DNA of 5,453 nucleotides from Anaerolineales bacterium (GTDB lineage Bacteria; Chloroflexota; Anaerolineae; Anaerolineales; Villigracilaceae), in assembly GCA_025938055.1 (NCBI GenBank), contig JAICQC010000320.1, positions 1 through 5,453 on the forward strand, in the 5' to 3' direction. Below, in pieces: positions 1-5,453 of the stretch. Under the pieces are notes generated by a model. It made no database searches, was not told the origin of the DNA, and saw nothing but the letters and a program-made list of their open reading frames with translations. A program made the translations under genes and the position numbers. Positions within the stretch are counted from its first letter, which is position 1. Every line of letters begins with the position of its first letter.

Positions 1-1028
1 ACCAGGTGAGAATCGGCAAGCGAATCCAATGTAACGAACCAGATGCCATCGGGAAATTCATCTAAAAATTTGTGACCCATCTGAAGAGCCAGACTCGTTT
101 TGCCGATACCGCCCATCCCAACCAGCGAAACAAGACGATTCTTCGTCATGAGATTGATAATTTCAGTCTGTTCTTTTTCGCGTCCGATGAATGAAGAGAA
201 TTGTGACGGCAGGTTATGTCCGGGGATGGCAGCACCAGCGGACATGAGGCTCTGCACTGGCTTGACATCCCTTTTGCGAATTCTTTTATAGAGAGCGCGT
301 GTCTCGGGCTGAGGGTCAAGCCCCAGTTCCTTGCGCAGAATCTGCTCGCAGGTCTGATACTGTTTCAATGCAGCGCTGTGCTGCCCGGCTTGAACGTATA
401 CCTCCATCAGGCGTCGATGTGAGGCTTCATGCAGGGGATCAAGTGTGATCAAGCGTCGAGCATACGGGATGGCTTTTTCAGCCTCACCCAGCGCACAGTA
501 ATCTTCAGAGAGCATCTCGAGAGCACTGGCAAGTTTATTCCGCAGGTCTTCCGATTTGGCATATGTCCATTCATTGAAGGAATATGCGTCTTTCAAGCTG
601 AAGCCTGTCAAAAAATGGTTACGGTACAGTTTGGTGGTTTCCAGCAAAATAGGAATGCGCCCGCGCGGATCACTTTGATGACGACTCTCAGCGAGCAGAT
701 CCTGAAACCGGGCGACGTCCAGATCGATCTCTGCGTTTGGGTCCAGTCGTATCGAGTCGCGATCCGCGATCAACCAACCTTCCCCAATGGCTTGATGAAT
801 CTCCCAGATCGTGTGCCGCAGGTTGGAAAATGCTTTGGCTTGTTCGTAATCGGGCCAGAATAGTGCACTCAGAGACTCACGTGAATATCTCTGAGGCGTC
901 TGATCGAGATCGTTCACAGCCATATACGACAGCAGAGCGATTGCCTTGCGGCGATCTGCTGTAATCGGCTTGTCATCCAGATTCAACTGCGGCAAACCAA
1001 GCAACTGCACAACGAGACACGGGGACAT
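1..1028 (-). CDS. SARP-like BTAD / NB-ARC (STAND) transcriptional regulator, N-terminal part, cut by window edge
   Basis: The minus strand is open without interruption from the ATG at 1028 to the window edge (342 whole codons), so the C-terminal part is missing. Residues 1 to about 97 resemble the degenerate OmpR-type winged helix of SARP-family regulators: a beta-rich start (LVVQLLGLPQLNLDDKPI), RKAIALLSYMAV, and SLSALFWPD followed by NLRHTIWEIHQ. From about residue 100 to 250 comes a bacterial transcriptional activator domain (BTAD), with IDLDVARFQDLL, helical TPR-like repeats, DPLHEASHRRLMEVY and ELGLDPQPETRALY. Then SSFIGREKE (about 278-286) and a P-loop, GMGGIGKTS (304-312, DNA 93-119), open an NB-ARC ATPase. 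Such proteins usually continue with the rest of the ATPase and TPR repeats, roughly 900 residues or more in total. AAGGA lies 7 nt upstream of the ATG and supports this start. It is divergent from the MalT-like regulator at 1188. Known family role: cytoplasmic DNA-binding activator whose ATPase and TPR parts sense a signal. The signal and targets here are unknown. Confidence 0.93.
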   Translation of the reverse strand, partial: MSPCLVVQLLGLPQLNLDDKPITADRRKAIALLSYMAVNDLDQTPQRYSRESLSALFWPDYEQAKAFSNLRHTIWEIHQAIGEGWLIADRDSIRLDPNAEIDLDVARFQDLLAESRHQSDPRGRIPILLETTKLYRNHFLTGFSLKDAYSFNEWTYAKSEDLRNKLASALEMLSEDYCALGEAEKAIPYARRLITLDPLHEASHRRLMEVYVQAGQHSAALKQYQTCEQILRKELGLDPQPETRALYKRIRKRDVKPVQSLMSAGAAIPGHNLPSQFSSFIGREKEQTEIINLMTKNRLVSLVGMGGIGKTSLALQMGHKFLDEFPDGIWFVTLDSLADSHL

Positions 1029-1035
1029 GGGTTCA

Positions 1036-1040
1036 TCCTT
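1036..1040 (-). promoter_or_regulatory. Shine-Dalgarno site of the BTAD/NB-ARC regulator
   Basis: On the minus strand this reads AAGGA, followed by a 7-nt spacer and the ATG at 1028. It decides the start over a nearby out-of-frame ATG at 1036-1034. Confidence 0.75.
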
Positions 1041-1060
1041 CTGTATCAACGAATCATGCG

Positions 1061-1066
1061 ATTATA
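1061..1066 (-). promoter_or_regulatory. -10 box of the minus-strand regulator promoter
   Basis: The minus strand reads TATAAT, a perfect sigma-70-type -10 hexamer. Transcription would start near 1054 and give a leader of about 26 nt that contains the AAGGA ribosome site. At the expected -35 position (about 1084-1089) the sequence is AGTGGA, which is far from TTGACA. This suggests an activator-dependent promoter. The TTCGAG direct repeats upstream fit that reading. Confidence 0.6.
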
Positions 1067-1068
1067 TC

Positions 1069-1093
1069 CTCGAACACAAACGATCCACTCGAA
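1069..1093 (-). repeat. TTCGAG direct repeats, candidate SARP operator
   Basis: On the minus strand TTCGAG occurs at 1093-1088 and again at 1074-1069, 19 bp apart. Both copies are followed by related bases (TGGAT and GAT). The upstream copy overlaps the place where the -35 box should be. The downstream copy ends two bases before the TATAAT at 1066-1061. SARP-family regulators are known to bind direct repeats, often with a TCGAG core, overlapping the -35 region. The 19-bp period differs from the roughly 11- or 22-bp period of classical SARP sites, so the assignment is tentative. Confidence 0.4.
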
Positions 1094-1100
1094 ATACACT

Positions 1101-1131
1101 GTTCGCCATGCAGGGAATAGTTCAACCATGC
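1101..1131 (+). repeat. Imperfect direct repeat GTTC-CCATGC in the divergent control region
   Basis: GTTCGCCATGC (1101-1111) and GTTCAACCATGC (1120-1131) form a direct repeat with a one-base length difference. The two CCATGC cores begin exactly 20 bp apart, about two helical turns. The pair sits midway between the two divergent promoters, so it could serve a regulator acting on both genes. Only the repetition itself is seen; any binding protein is unknown. Confidence 0.35.
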
Positions 1132-1141
1132 TACGATTGAT

Positions 1142-1150
1142 GGAGGTGAT
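1142..1150 (+). promoter_or_regulatory. Unassigned Shine-Dalgarno-like sequence GGAGGTGAT
   Basis: This is an essentially perfect match to the 3' end of 16S rRNA, but no recognised gene starts at a proper distance. The frame of the MalT-like regulator is closed by a TGA at 1182-1184, so that protein cannot be extended back to this site. The nearest candidate is a TTG at 1151 opening a 9-codon frame that stops at TAA 1178-1180, but the spacing from GGAGG is short (4 nt). It may be a leader minigene, a relic or chance. Confidence 0.3.
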
Positions 1151-1175
1151 TTGGGGCATTCCTTCATATATATTT

Positions 1176-1181
1176 TATAAT
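1176..1181 (+). promoter_or_regulatory. -10 box (TATAAT) of the MalT-like regulator, leaderless arrangement
   Basis: TATAAT occupies -12 to -7 relative to the ATG at 1188, so transcription should begin at or within a base or two of the start codon. There is no Shine-Dalgarno sequence in the 15 nt before the ATG. A weak -35 candidate is TTGGGG at 1151-1156, with a rather long 19-bp spacer. Confidence 0.55.
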
Positions 1182-1187
1182 TGATTA

Positions 1188-3854
1188 ATGTCCTTGTCGG
1201 TCTTAGCCACCAAGCTCTACATCCCTCCTGCTCGACCACAACTCGTCCTCCGCCCGCGCCTGATCGAGCAGCTAGATGAGGGTTTGCACCGCACGCCGGG
1301 CGTGACTCTCATCTCTGCTCCCGCCGGCTTCGGAAAAACCACGCTGGTGAGCGAATGGGTGGCGGGCTGCAAGCGACCCGTCGCCTGGTTATCGCTGGAT
1401 GATGGAGATAACGACACTGCCCGGTTCCTGAATTACCTCGTCGCTGCTTTGCGGTCAGTTTCAACGAATCTGGGGGAAGGAATGCTGGGTATCCTCCAAT
1501 CCCCTCAGCCGCCTCCGGTTGAATCGATCCTGACCTCGCTCATCAATGAGATCACCACCATCCCCGACAACTTTATTCTTGTCCTTGACGATTATCATGT
1601 GATTGATACCAAACCGGTTGAAAATGCTATCAGCTTTCTGGTCGAGCACCTGCCGCCACAGATGCACCTTGTCGTTGCAACGCGCGAGGATCCCAATCTT
1701 TCACTGGCGCGGCTGCGCGCCCGGGGTCAATTGACCGAACTGCGCGCCGCTGACCTGCGTTTTACCCCGTCCGAAGCTGCCGAGTTTCTCAACAGGGTGA
1801 TGGGACTCAACCTCGCGGCAGAAGACATCGTTGCCCTGGAAACACGCACAGAAGGCTGGATTGCCGGACTGCAATTAGCCGCGATTTCCATGCTGGGTCA
1901 AAAGGACGCCGCCAGCTTCATCCAATCTTTCACCGGAAGTCACCGCTTCGTGATCGACTATCTGGTAGAGGAAGTCCTCGGACAACAATCCGAACGCGTG
2001 CAAAGTTTCCTGCTGCAAACATCCATCCTCGGCCGCATGTGCGGCCCTCTTTGTGATTCGTTGCTGGGAGCGCCCTCAGGCTCAGGGCAAGAAACGCTGA
2101 AGTATCTCGAACGCGCTAACTTGTTTATTATCCCCCTGGATAATGAGCGGCGCTGGTACCGCTATCATCATCTGTTTGCCGACCTGCTGCGGCAGCGGCT
2201 CCGCCAGGGCATCACCTCTTCGAAAATGGATGCTGGAAGCAGCCTGAATGAATTGCACACCCGTGCCAGCCTGTGGTACGAAAACCATGGCTTTCAACTG
2301 GAAGCATTCCAGCATGCGGCAGCGGCAAAGGATATTGAGCGCGCTGAGCGCCTGCTCGATGGAGAGGGGATCCCGCTTCATTTGAGCGGCGGGGTGACTC
2401 CGATATTGGACTGGCTCGAGTCGCTGCCGGCAGAAGTGCTGAATGCCCGGCCATGGTTGTGGTGGAGACATGCCGCGATGCTGCTGATCAATGGTCAAAC
2501 CATTGGCGTGGGCGAAAAACTGCAGGCTGCGGAAGCCGGTGTAGCAAACATGCTGCAGGGCGCAGAGCCAGATGATCAGACTCGAAACCTGATCGGGCTC
2601 ATTGCCATGGCCAGCGCTACGCTGGCTCTCACTCGATACGATGTGCAGGCGATGGTTGCTCAGTCGCACCGCGCTTTGGAATACCTGGATCGCGACCACC
2701 TCTTCCAGCGTGCGAACGCGAACTGGACGCTGGGATACGCCTACGTCCTGCAGGGAGAGCGGGCTCTGGCGCGGCAGGCGTTTACGGAGTCGGTTGCTCT
2801 CGGCGAAGCTGCCGGGGCGATGTTCCCCCTGATCCTGGCTACCATCGGCCTGGGGTATGTGCAGGAATTGGACAACGAACTCTACCAGGCGGCAGAGACG
2901 TACCGGCAGGTCCTGGAATGGGCAGGCGACCACCCCCAGCAGATCATCGGCGAAGCGCATCTTGGCCTGGCACGGATCCTCTATGAATGGAACGACCTGG
3001 ACGCCGCAGAAGGGCACACGCAGCAAAGCCTTCACCTGGCCCGGCAGTATGAAAGCATTATTGACAGGTATGTGATCAGCGAGGTATTTCTTGCCCGCCT
3101 GAAGCTCGCCCAGGGAGATCTGGCGGAGGCCGCCGATATTCTGGCGAAAGCCGACCAGTCCGTGCGCCAGCATCACTTTGTGCACCGAGCGCCTGAGGTG
3201 GCAGCCGCCCAGGTGCTGACGTTTATTCGGCAGGGCAATCTGGCTGCCGCCGCTCATCTGGCGCAATTGCACCAGCTTCCCATGAGCCAGGCGCGCGTTC
3301 ATCTCGCCGGGGGAAATCCATCTGCGGCCCTGGCAGTCATGGAGCCGTGGCGCCAGCTGGTGCAGGCAAAGGGCTGGCAGGATGAACGGCTCAAAGCTCT
3401 GGTTTTACAGGCAATTGTCCTGGCTGCCCATGGCGATAAGGATCAGGCTCTACGGGTTCTGGGCGAGGCGCTTGCGCTGGCAGAGCCGAATGGAGTCCTG
3501 CGCGTGTTCCTCGACGAGGGAACACCGATGGTCAGGCTCCTGTCAGAAGCACTGGCGCAGGGGGTGATGCCAAACTATACAGGAAAGCTGCTGGCTGTGC
3601 TGGAAGCCGAAATGCAGCAGACAGCGGATCGAGCCGCTTTGTCGTCGGCAGCGCCGCTTGTCGAGGCGCTGAGCCCGCGCGAGCTGGACGTGCTGCGGCT
3701 CATTGCCCAAGGACTCTCCAATGATGAGATCGGTCAGCGGCTTTTTCTGGCTCTGGATACCGTGAAGGGGCATAACCGCCGTATCTATGACAAACTGCAG
3801 GTCCAAAGGCGCACCGAAGCGGTCGCCCGCGCCCGCGAGCTGGGTTTGTTGTAA
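1188..3854 (+). CDS. MalT-like LuxR-family ATPase transcriptional regulator, complete (888 aa)
   Basis: This is a STAND ATPase activator of the MalT/LAL (large LuxR) type, acting in the cytoplasm. The N-terminus LATKLYIPPARP is the usual opening of this family and supports the ATG at 1188; a TGA at 1182 rules out a longer protein. A P-loop follows (SAPAGFGKTT, residues 43-52), then WLSLDDGDND (67-76) and a Walker B strand, FILVLDDYHVID (129-140, acidic pair D134/D135). Next come the sensor stretch LVVATREDP (161-169), EGWIAGLQLAA (222-232) and the winged-helix part ending in YRYHHLFADLLRQRL (324-338). About 350-780 is helical TPR-like sensor sequence with repeats rich in A, L, G and E. Residues 828-888 form an intact LuxR/GerE helix-turn-helix: LSPRELDVLRLIAQGLSNDE, then DTVKGHNRRIYDKL, ending in ARELGLL. 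The length is normal for the family. In MalT, ATP and an inducer drive self-assembly; the ligand and targets here cannot be read from sequence. It lies divergent to the BTAD regulator and upstream of the small conserved gene at 3959. Confidence 0.95.
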   Translation: MSLSVLATKLYIPPARPQLVLRPRLIEQLDEGLHRTPGVTLISAPAGFGKTTLVSEWVAGCKRPVAWLSLDDGDNDTARFLNYLVAALRSVSTNLGEGMLGILQSPQPPPVESILTSLINEITTIPDNFILVLDDYHVIDTKPVENAISFLVEHLPPQMHLVVATREDPNLSLARLRARGQLTELRAADLRFTPSEAAEFLNRVMGLNLAAEDIVALETRTEGWIAGLQLAAISMLGQKDAASFIQSFTGSHRFVIDYLVEEVLGQQSERVQSFLLQTSILGRMCGPLCDSLLGAPSGSGQETLKYLERANLFIIPLDNERRWYRYHHLFADLLRQRLRQGITSSKMDAGSSLNELHTRASLWYENHGFQLEAFQHAAAAKDIERAERLLDGEGIPLHLSGGVTPILDWLESLPAEVLNARPWLWWRHAAMLLINGQTIGVGEKLQAAEAGVANMLQGAEPDDQTRNLIGLIAMASATLALTRYDVQAMVAQSHRALEYLDRDHLFQRANANWTLGYAYVLQGERALARQAFTESVALGEAAGAMFPLILATIGLGYVQELDNELYQAAETYRQVLEWAGDHPQQIIGEAHLGLARILYEWNDLDAAEGHTQQSLHLARQYESIIDRYVISEVFLARLKLAQGDLAEAADILAKADQSVRQHHFVHRAPEVAAAQVLTFIRQGNLAAAAHLAQLHQLPMSQARVHLAGGNPSAALAVMEPWRQLVQAKGWQDERLKALVLQAIVLAAHGDKDQALRVLGEALALAEPNGVLRVFLDEGTPMVRLLSEALAQGVMPNYTGKLLAVLEAEMQQTADRAALSSAAPLVEALSPRELDVLRLIAQGLSNDEIGQRLFLALDTVKGHNRRIYDKLQVQRRTEAVARARELGLL

Positions 3855-3922
3855 GTAAACGCAATCGTTCGTATTTCCCCTTCCACAAAATCAAAATAAC
3901 ACCTCAGCTAACACCAAAGTGT

Positions 3923-3951
3923 CTATACGGCGCATGGTAGTGGCGCTATAG
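3923..3951 (+). promoter_or_regulatory. Inverted repeat overlapping a -10 box before the small conserved gene
   Basis: The arms CTATA-CG-GCGC (3923-3933) and GCGC-TATAG (3943-3951) pair as 5+4 bp with a two-base bulge and a 9-nt loop. The right arm contains most of TATAGT (3947-3952), a -10-like hexamer at -12 to -7 from the ATG at 3959. A repressor site over a leaderless promoter is the favoured reading. A terminator for the upstream regulator is less likely, because the downstream bases (TTGTTGTATG) are not a clean T run. No good -35 hexamer is seen. Confidence 0.4.
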
Positions 3952-3958
3952 TTGTTGT

Positions 3959-4261
3959 ATGTTGAGCGAACAGCAGAAAGGCAAAGTAGCGCCGGACCCG
4001 TGCGGATCGGAAACGAATCTCAGTCAACCTATGGTTTATCAGATCAGGGTCAGGAGCCATTTGACTTCTGATTGGACCGAGTGGTTTGATGGGCTGACCA
4101 TCACACTCGAAGAGAACGGCGATGCGCTGTTAACCGGCCCTGTGATCGATCAGGCCGCGCTGCATGGATTGTTGAAAAAGGTTCGGGATTTGGGCATGCC
4201 GCTAATCTCGGTCAACCCTGTCCCGTTTCATTCGGCTGAGCCTTGTAAAGAGAGTACCTGA
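3959..4261 (+). CDS. Small conserved protein of unknown function (100 aa)
   Basis: No enzymatic or named domain is recognised. The core from about residue 25 (MVYQIRVRSH, WTEWFDGLTITLEENGD, LLTGPVIDQAALHGLLKKVR, DLGMPLISVN) resembles small hypothetical proteins that I recall beside MalT-like regulators in Chloroflexota. This recognition is from memory and no search was run. Beta strands followed by a helix (QAALHGLLKKVRDLG) suggest a compact alpha/beta cytoplasmic domain; there is no signal peptide or membrane segment. Two starts are possible. ATG 3959 adds a polar 24-residue lead with a -10-like TATAGT at -12 to -7, as in the gene upstream. The internal ATG at 4031 would begin exactly at the conserved core but has neither a Shine-Dalgarno site nor a -10 box. 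The longer form is preferred on that basis. It lies 104 bp after the MalT-like gene, on the same strand. Confidence 0.8.
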   Translation: MLSEQQKGKVAPDPCGSETNLSQPMVYQIRVRSHLTSDWTEWFDGLTITLEENGDALLTGPVIDQAALHGLLKKVRDLGMPLISVNPVPFHSAEPCKEST

Positions 4262-4323
4262 GATGATACCGCTGTTGTTTACACAATGGTGCCCTCAGGC
4301 TTAGCATCTCTTTTGTGCAACTT

Positions 4324-4353
4324 TTTTCAATACATTGTCGTATGTTTTGAAAA
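4324..4353 (+). promoter_or_regulatory. 12+6+12 dyad upstream of the oxidoreductase operon, candidate operator
   Basis: The arms at 4324-4335 and 4342-4353 are complementary at 11 of 12 positions, with a single T:T mismatch at 4331/4346 and a 6-nt centre (TGTCGT). The dyad ends 30 bp before the ATG of the first MDR gene and covers TATGTT (4341-4346), a possible -10 element without a convincing -35. It is not followed by a T run on either strand, so an operator is more likely than a terminator. A regulator that binds a long symmetric site as a dimer or tetramer would fit, but none is encoded nearby. Confidence 0.5.
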
Positions 4354-4372
4354 GGGATAAATCAAGAAACGT

Positions 4373-4378
4373 AGAGGT
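4373..4378 (+). promoter_or_regulatory. Shine-Dalgarno site of the first MDR gene
   Basis: AGAGGT lies 5 nt before the ATG at 4384. It fixes the start and contrasts with the two plus-strand genes upstream, which have no such site. Confidence 0.7.
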
Positions 4379-4383
4379 AATTT

Positions 4384-5295
4384 ATGAAAGCGATGGTATA
4401 CACGGAATATGGACCCCCGGATGTGCTTCGGCTCAAAGAGGTGGAAAAACCGACACCCAGGCACAATGAACTATTGATCAAGATCCATGCAACAACCGTC
4501 ACTGCCGGGGACTGGCGCATGCGAAAGGCTGACCCCTTTGCTGCAAGACTCTTCAATGGACTCCTGAAACCCAGAAAAGTAACGATCCTCGGATTTGAGC
4601 TCGCTGGAGAAGTTGAATCCGTCGGCAACGATGTAAAACGGTTTAAGAAGGGGGACACGGTTTTTGCTTTTTGCGGGTTTGGTTTTGGCGCCTATGCCGA
4701 GTACAGATGTCTGCCGGAAGATGGGTTCATCGCTATAAAACCATCCAACATGACCTTTGCGGAAGCCGCCGCTGTTCCCACCGGGGGACTGACAGCGTTG
4801 GGCTTTCTTAGAAAAGGAATTACGCTGGCAAGCGGGCGCGGGCAAAACGTTCTGATCTACGGGGCTTCTGGAAGTGTAGGAACGTTTGCCGTGCAGCTTG
4901 CCAAGTCCTTTGGGGCAGAAGTGACGGGAGTATGCAGTACGGCGAACGTAGAGTTGGTGAAATCGCTGGGAGCCGATCAGGTCATCGATTACACCAAAGA
5001 GGATTTTACGAAGAACGGCCGTACCTACGATGTTATCTTTGACGCAGTCGGCAAGGATTCACCCTCGCGTAGTAAGCGATCACTAAAGAAAAACGGAACC
5101 TATCTTTCCGTTGGATCTTCCATAAGCCCTAAGCCTGAAGATCTTATCGTCCTCAAACAACTGAGGGAGGCAGGGAAAATAAAACCGGTCATCGACAGAT
5201 GTTATCCCTTCGAACAAGTTCCAGAGGCGCACCGGTATGTTGAAAAAGAACATAAAAAGGGAAATGTCGTCATCACCATGGGGAACAACAGATGA
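4384..5295 (+). CDS. Zinc-independent NAD(P)-dependent MDR oxidoreductase (quinone reductase-like), complete (303 aa)
   Basis: This is a soluble medium-chain dehydrogenase/reductase, probably reducing quinones, enones or similar carbonyls with NADPH; the substrate is not readable. The GroES-like N-terminal domain (1 to about 125) starts [20 protein letters not shown] and includes [22 protein letters not shown] (70-91). The catalytic zinc ligands of alcohol dehydrogenases are absent. The Rossmann domain has [19 protein letters not shown] (156-174) with nucleotide-binding G160, G163 and G166, then [13 protein letters not shown] (196-208) and [10 protein letters not shown] (215-224). The end, [20 protein letters not shown] then KKGNVVIT, is typical of the family. 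Between YLSVGSS and EDLIVLKQL the linker is very short (about 246-251). Many relatives carry some 20 more hydrophobic residues there and are 320-335 aa long, so this is a short-loop variant or has lost a segment. It is the first gene of a coupled pair, sharing ATGA with the next gene. Confidence 0.93.
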   Translation: MKAMVYTEYGPPDVLRLKEVEKPTPRHNELLIKIHATTVTAGDWRMRKADPFAARLFNGLLKPRKVTILGFELAGEVESVGNDVKRFKKGDTVFAFCGFGFGAYAEYRCLPEDGFIAIKPSNMTFAEAAAVPTGGLTALGFLRKGITLASGRGQNVLIYGASGSVGTFAVQLAKSFGAEVTGVCSTANVELVKSLGADQVIDYTKEDFTKNGRTYDVIFDAVGKDSPSRSKRSLKKNGTYLSVGSSISPKPEDLIVLKQLREAGKIKPVIDRCYPFEQVPEAHRYVEKEHKKGNVVITMGNNR

Positions 5296-5453
5296 AAGCG
5301 ATTTTATTTCCCAGATACGGCTCGCCGGATGTTCTTGAACTTACAGAAGTGGAAAAACCAGCGCCCAATCAGGATCAAGTATTGGTCAAAGTCGTGGCTG
5401 CGGCGGCGAATCCGCTCGACTGGCATCGCATGCGAGGCGAACCGATCATTGCC
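5292..5453 (+). CDS. Second MDR-family NAD(P)-dependent oxidoreductase, N-terminal part, cut by window end
   Basis: The first 54 codons run open to the window edge. The start [20 protein letters not shown], followed by [23 protein letters not shown], is the opening of the GroES-like domain of zinc-independent medium-chain dehydrogenases. [11 protein letters not shown] is the usual following motif. The ATG overlaps the stop of the preceding gene as ATGA (5292-5295), and GGGGA lies about 7 nt upstream inside that gene, so translation is probably coupled. The first 51 residues match the preceding MDR at about 22 positions. The two are therefore diverged paralogues and not a recent duplication. 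The nucleotide-binding half lies outside the window, so function beyond the family level cannot be given. Confidence 0.9.
   Translation, partial: MKAILFPRYGSPDVLELTEVEKPAPNQDQVLVKVVAAAANPLDWHRMRGEPIIA

Noticed and set aside
429..863. A 144-codon plus-strand open frame, and shorter ones at 100-1140
   Set aside because: They lie opposite the continuous BTAD/NB-ARC reading frame, whose P-loop and BTAD motifs are clear. Their translations show no domain.
1054..1239. A 61-codon minus-strand frame crossing the divergent promoter region
   Set aside because: It overlaps both -10 boxes and the start of the 888-aa gene, has no recognisable product and no ribosome site.
2082..3302. A 406-codon open frame on the minus strand inside the MalT-like gene
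   Set aside because: It is entirely antisense to the TPR region of a well-recognised gene, its translation resembles no domain, and it has no visible ribosome site. It is a codon-usage shadow.
3855..3922. Possible intrinsic terminator after the MalT-like gene
   Set aside because: Only a 4-bp AACG/CGTT stem (3858-3869) is present and no T run follows, so it is not strong enough to call.
4261..4314. Possible terminator after the small gene: AGATG/CATCT pairing with an inner GCC/GGC stem, followed by CTTTT
   Set aside because: The outer arms are 5 bp and separated by about 40 nt, and the inner stem has only 3 bp, so folding is weak and the T run is short.
4362..4845. Two minus-strand frames opposite the first MDR gene
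   Set aside because: They are antisense to a clear MDR coding sequence and encode no recognisable domain.

Overview
The window looks like a piece of a Chloroflexota genome, most likely Anaerolineae-like. This is inferred from gene content, not from a marker gene. It pairs a MalT/LuxR-type ATPase regulator with a BTAD/NB-ARC regulator. It also carries a small hypothetical protein of a type I associate with Chloroflexota regulator loci. Coding density is high and base composition moderately GC-rich, and no mobile element, RNA gene or CRISPR array is visible.

Layout. (1) Positions 1-1028, minus strand: the N-terminal 342 codons of a large SARP-like regulator (winged helix, BTAD, then the P-loop of an NB-ARC ATPase). 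The rest lies beyond the left edge. (2) 1029-1187: a 159-bp divergent intergenic region. It holds a perfect TATAAT -10 box on each strand, TTCGAG direct repeats upstream of the minus-strand -10, a second direct repeat, and an unused near-perfect Shine-Dalgarno sequence. (3) 1188-3854, plus strand: a complete 888-aa MalT-like LuxR regulator. (4) 3855-3958: a short gap with an inverted repeat overlapping a -10 box. (5) 3959-4261: a complete small conserved protein of unknown function. (6) 4262-4383: a gap with a strong 12+6+12 dyad and a ribosome binding site. (7) 4384-5295 and 5292 to the right edge: two tandem, translationally coupled zinc-independent medium-chain dehydrogenase/reductases (MDR). 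The second is cut by the window end.

How it may work together: the two divergent regulators are both STAND-type ATPases, a class in which ligand binding and nucleotide exchange drive oligomerisation and transcription activation. They share one control region. The small protein and the oxidoreductase pair downstream are plausible targets or simply neighbours, since each appears to have its own upstream control signals. Two plus-strand genes (1188 and 3959) lack a Shine-Dalgarno sequence but have a -10 box at exactly -12 to -7 from the ATG. This is the arrangement expected of leaderless transcripts. The MDR gene has a conventional ribosome binding site. No system that is clearly new at the protein level is evident. 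The most interesting material is in the intergenic regulatory signals.
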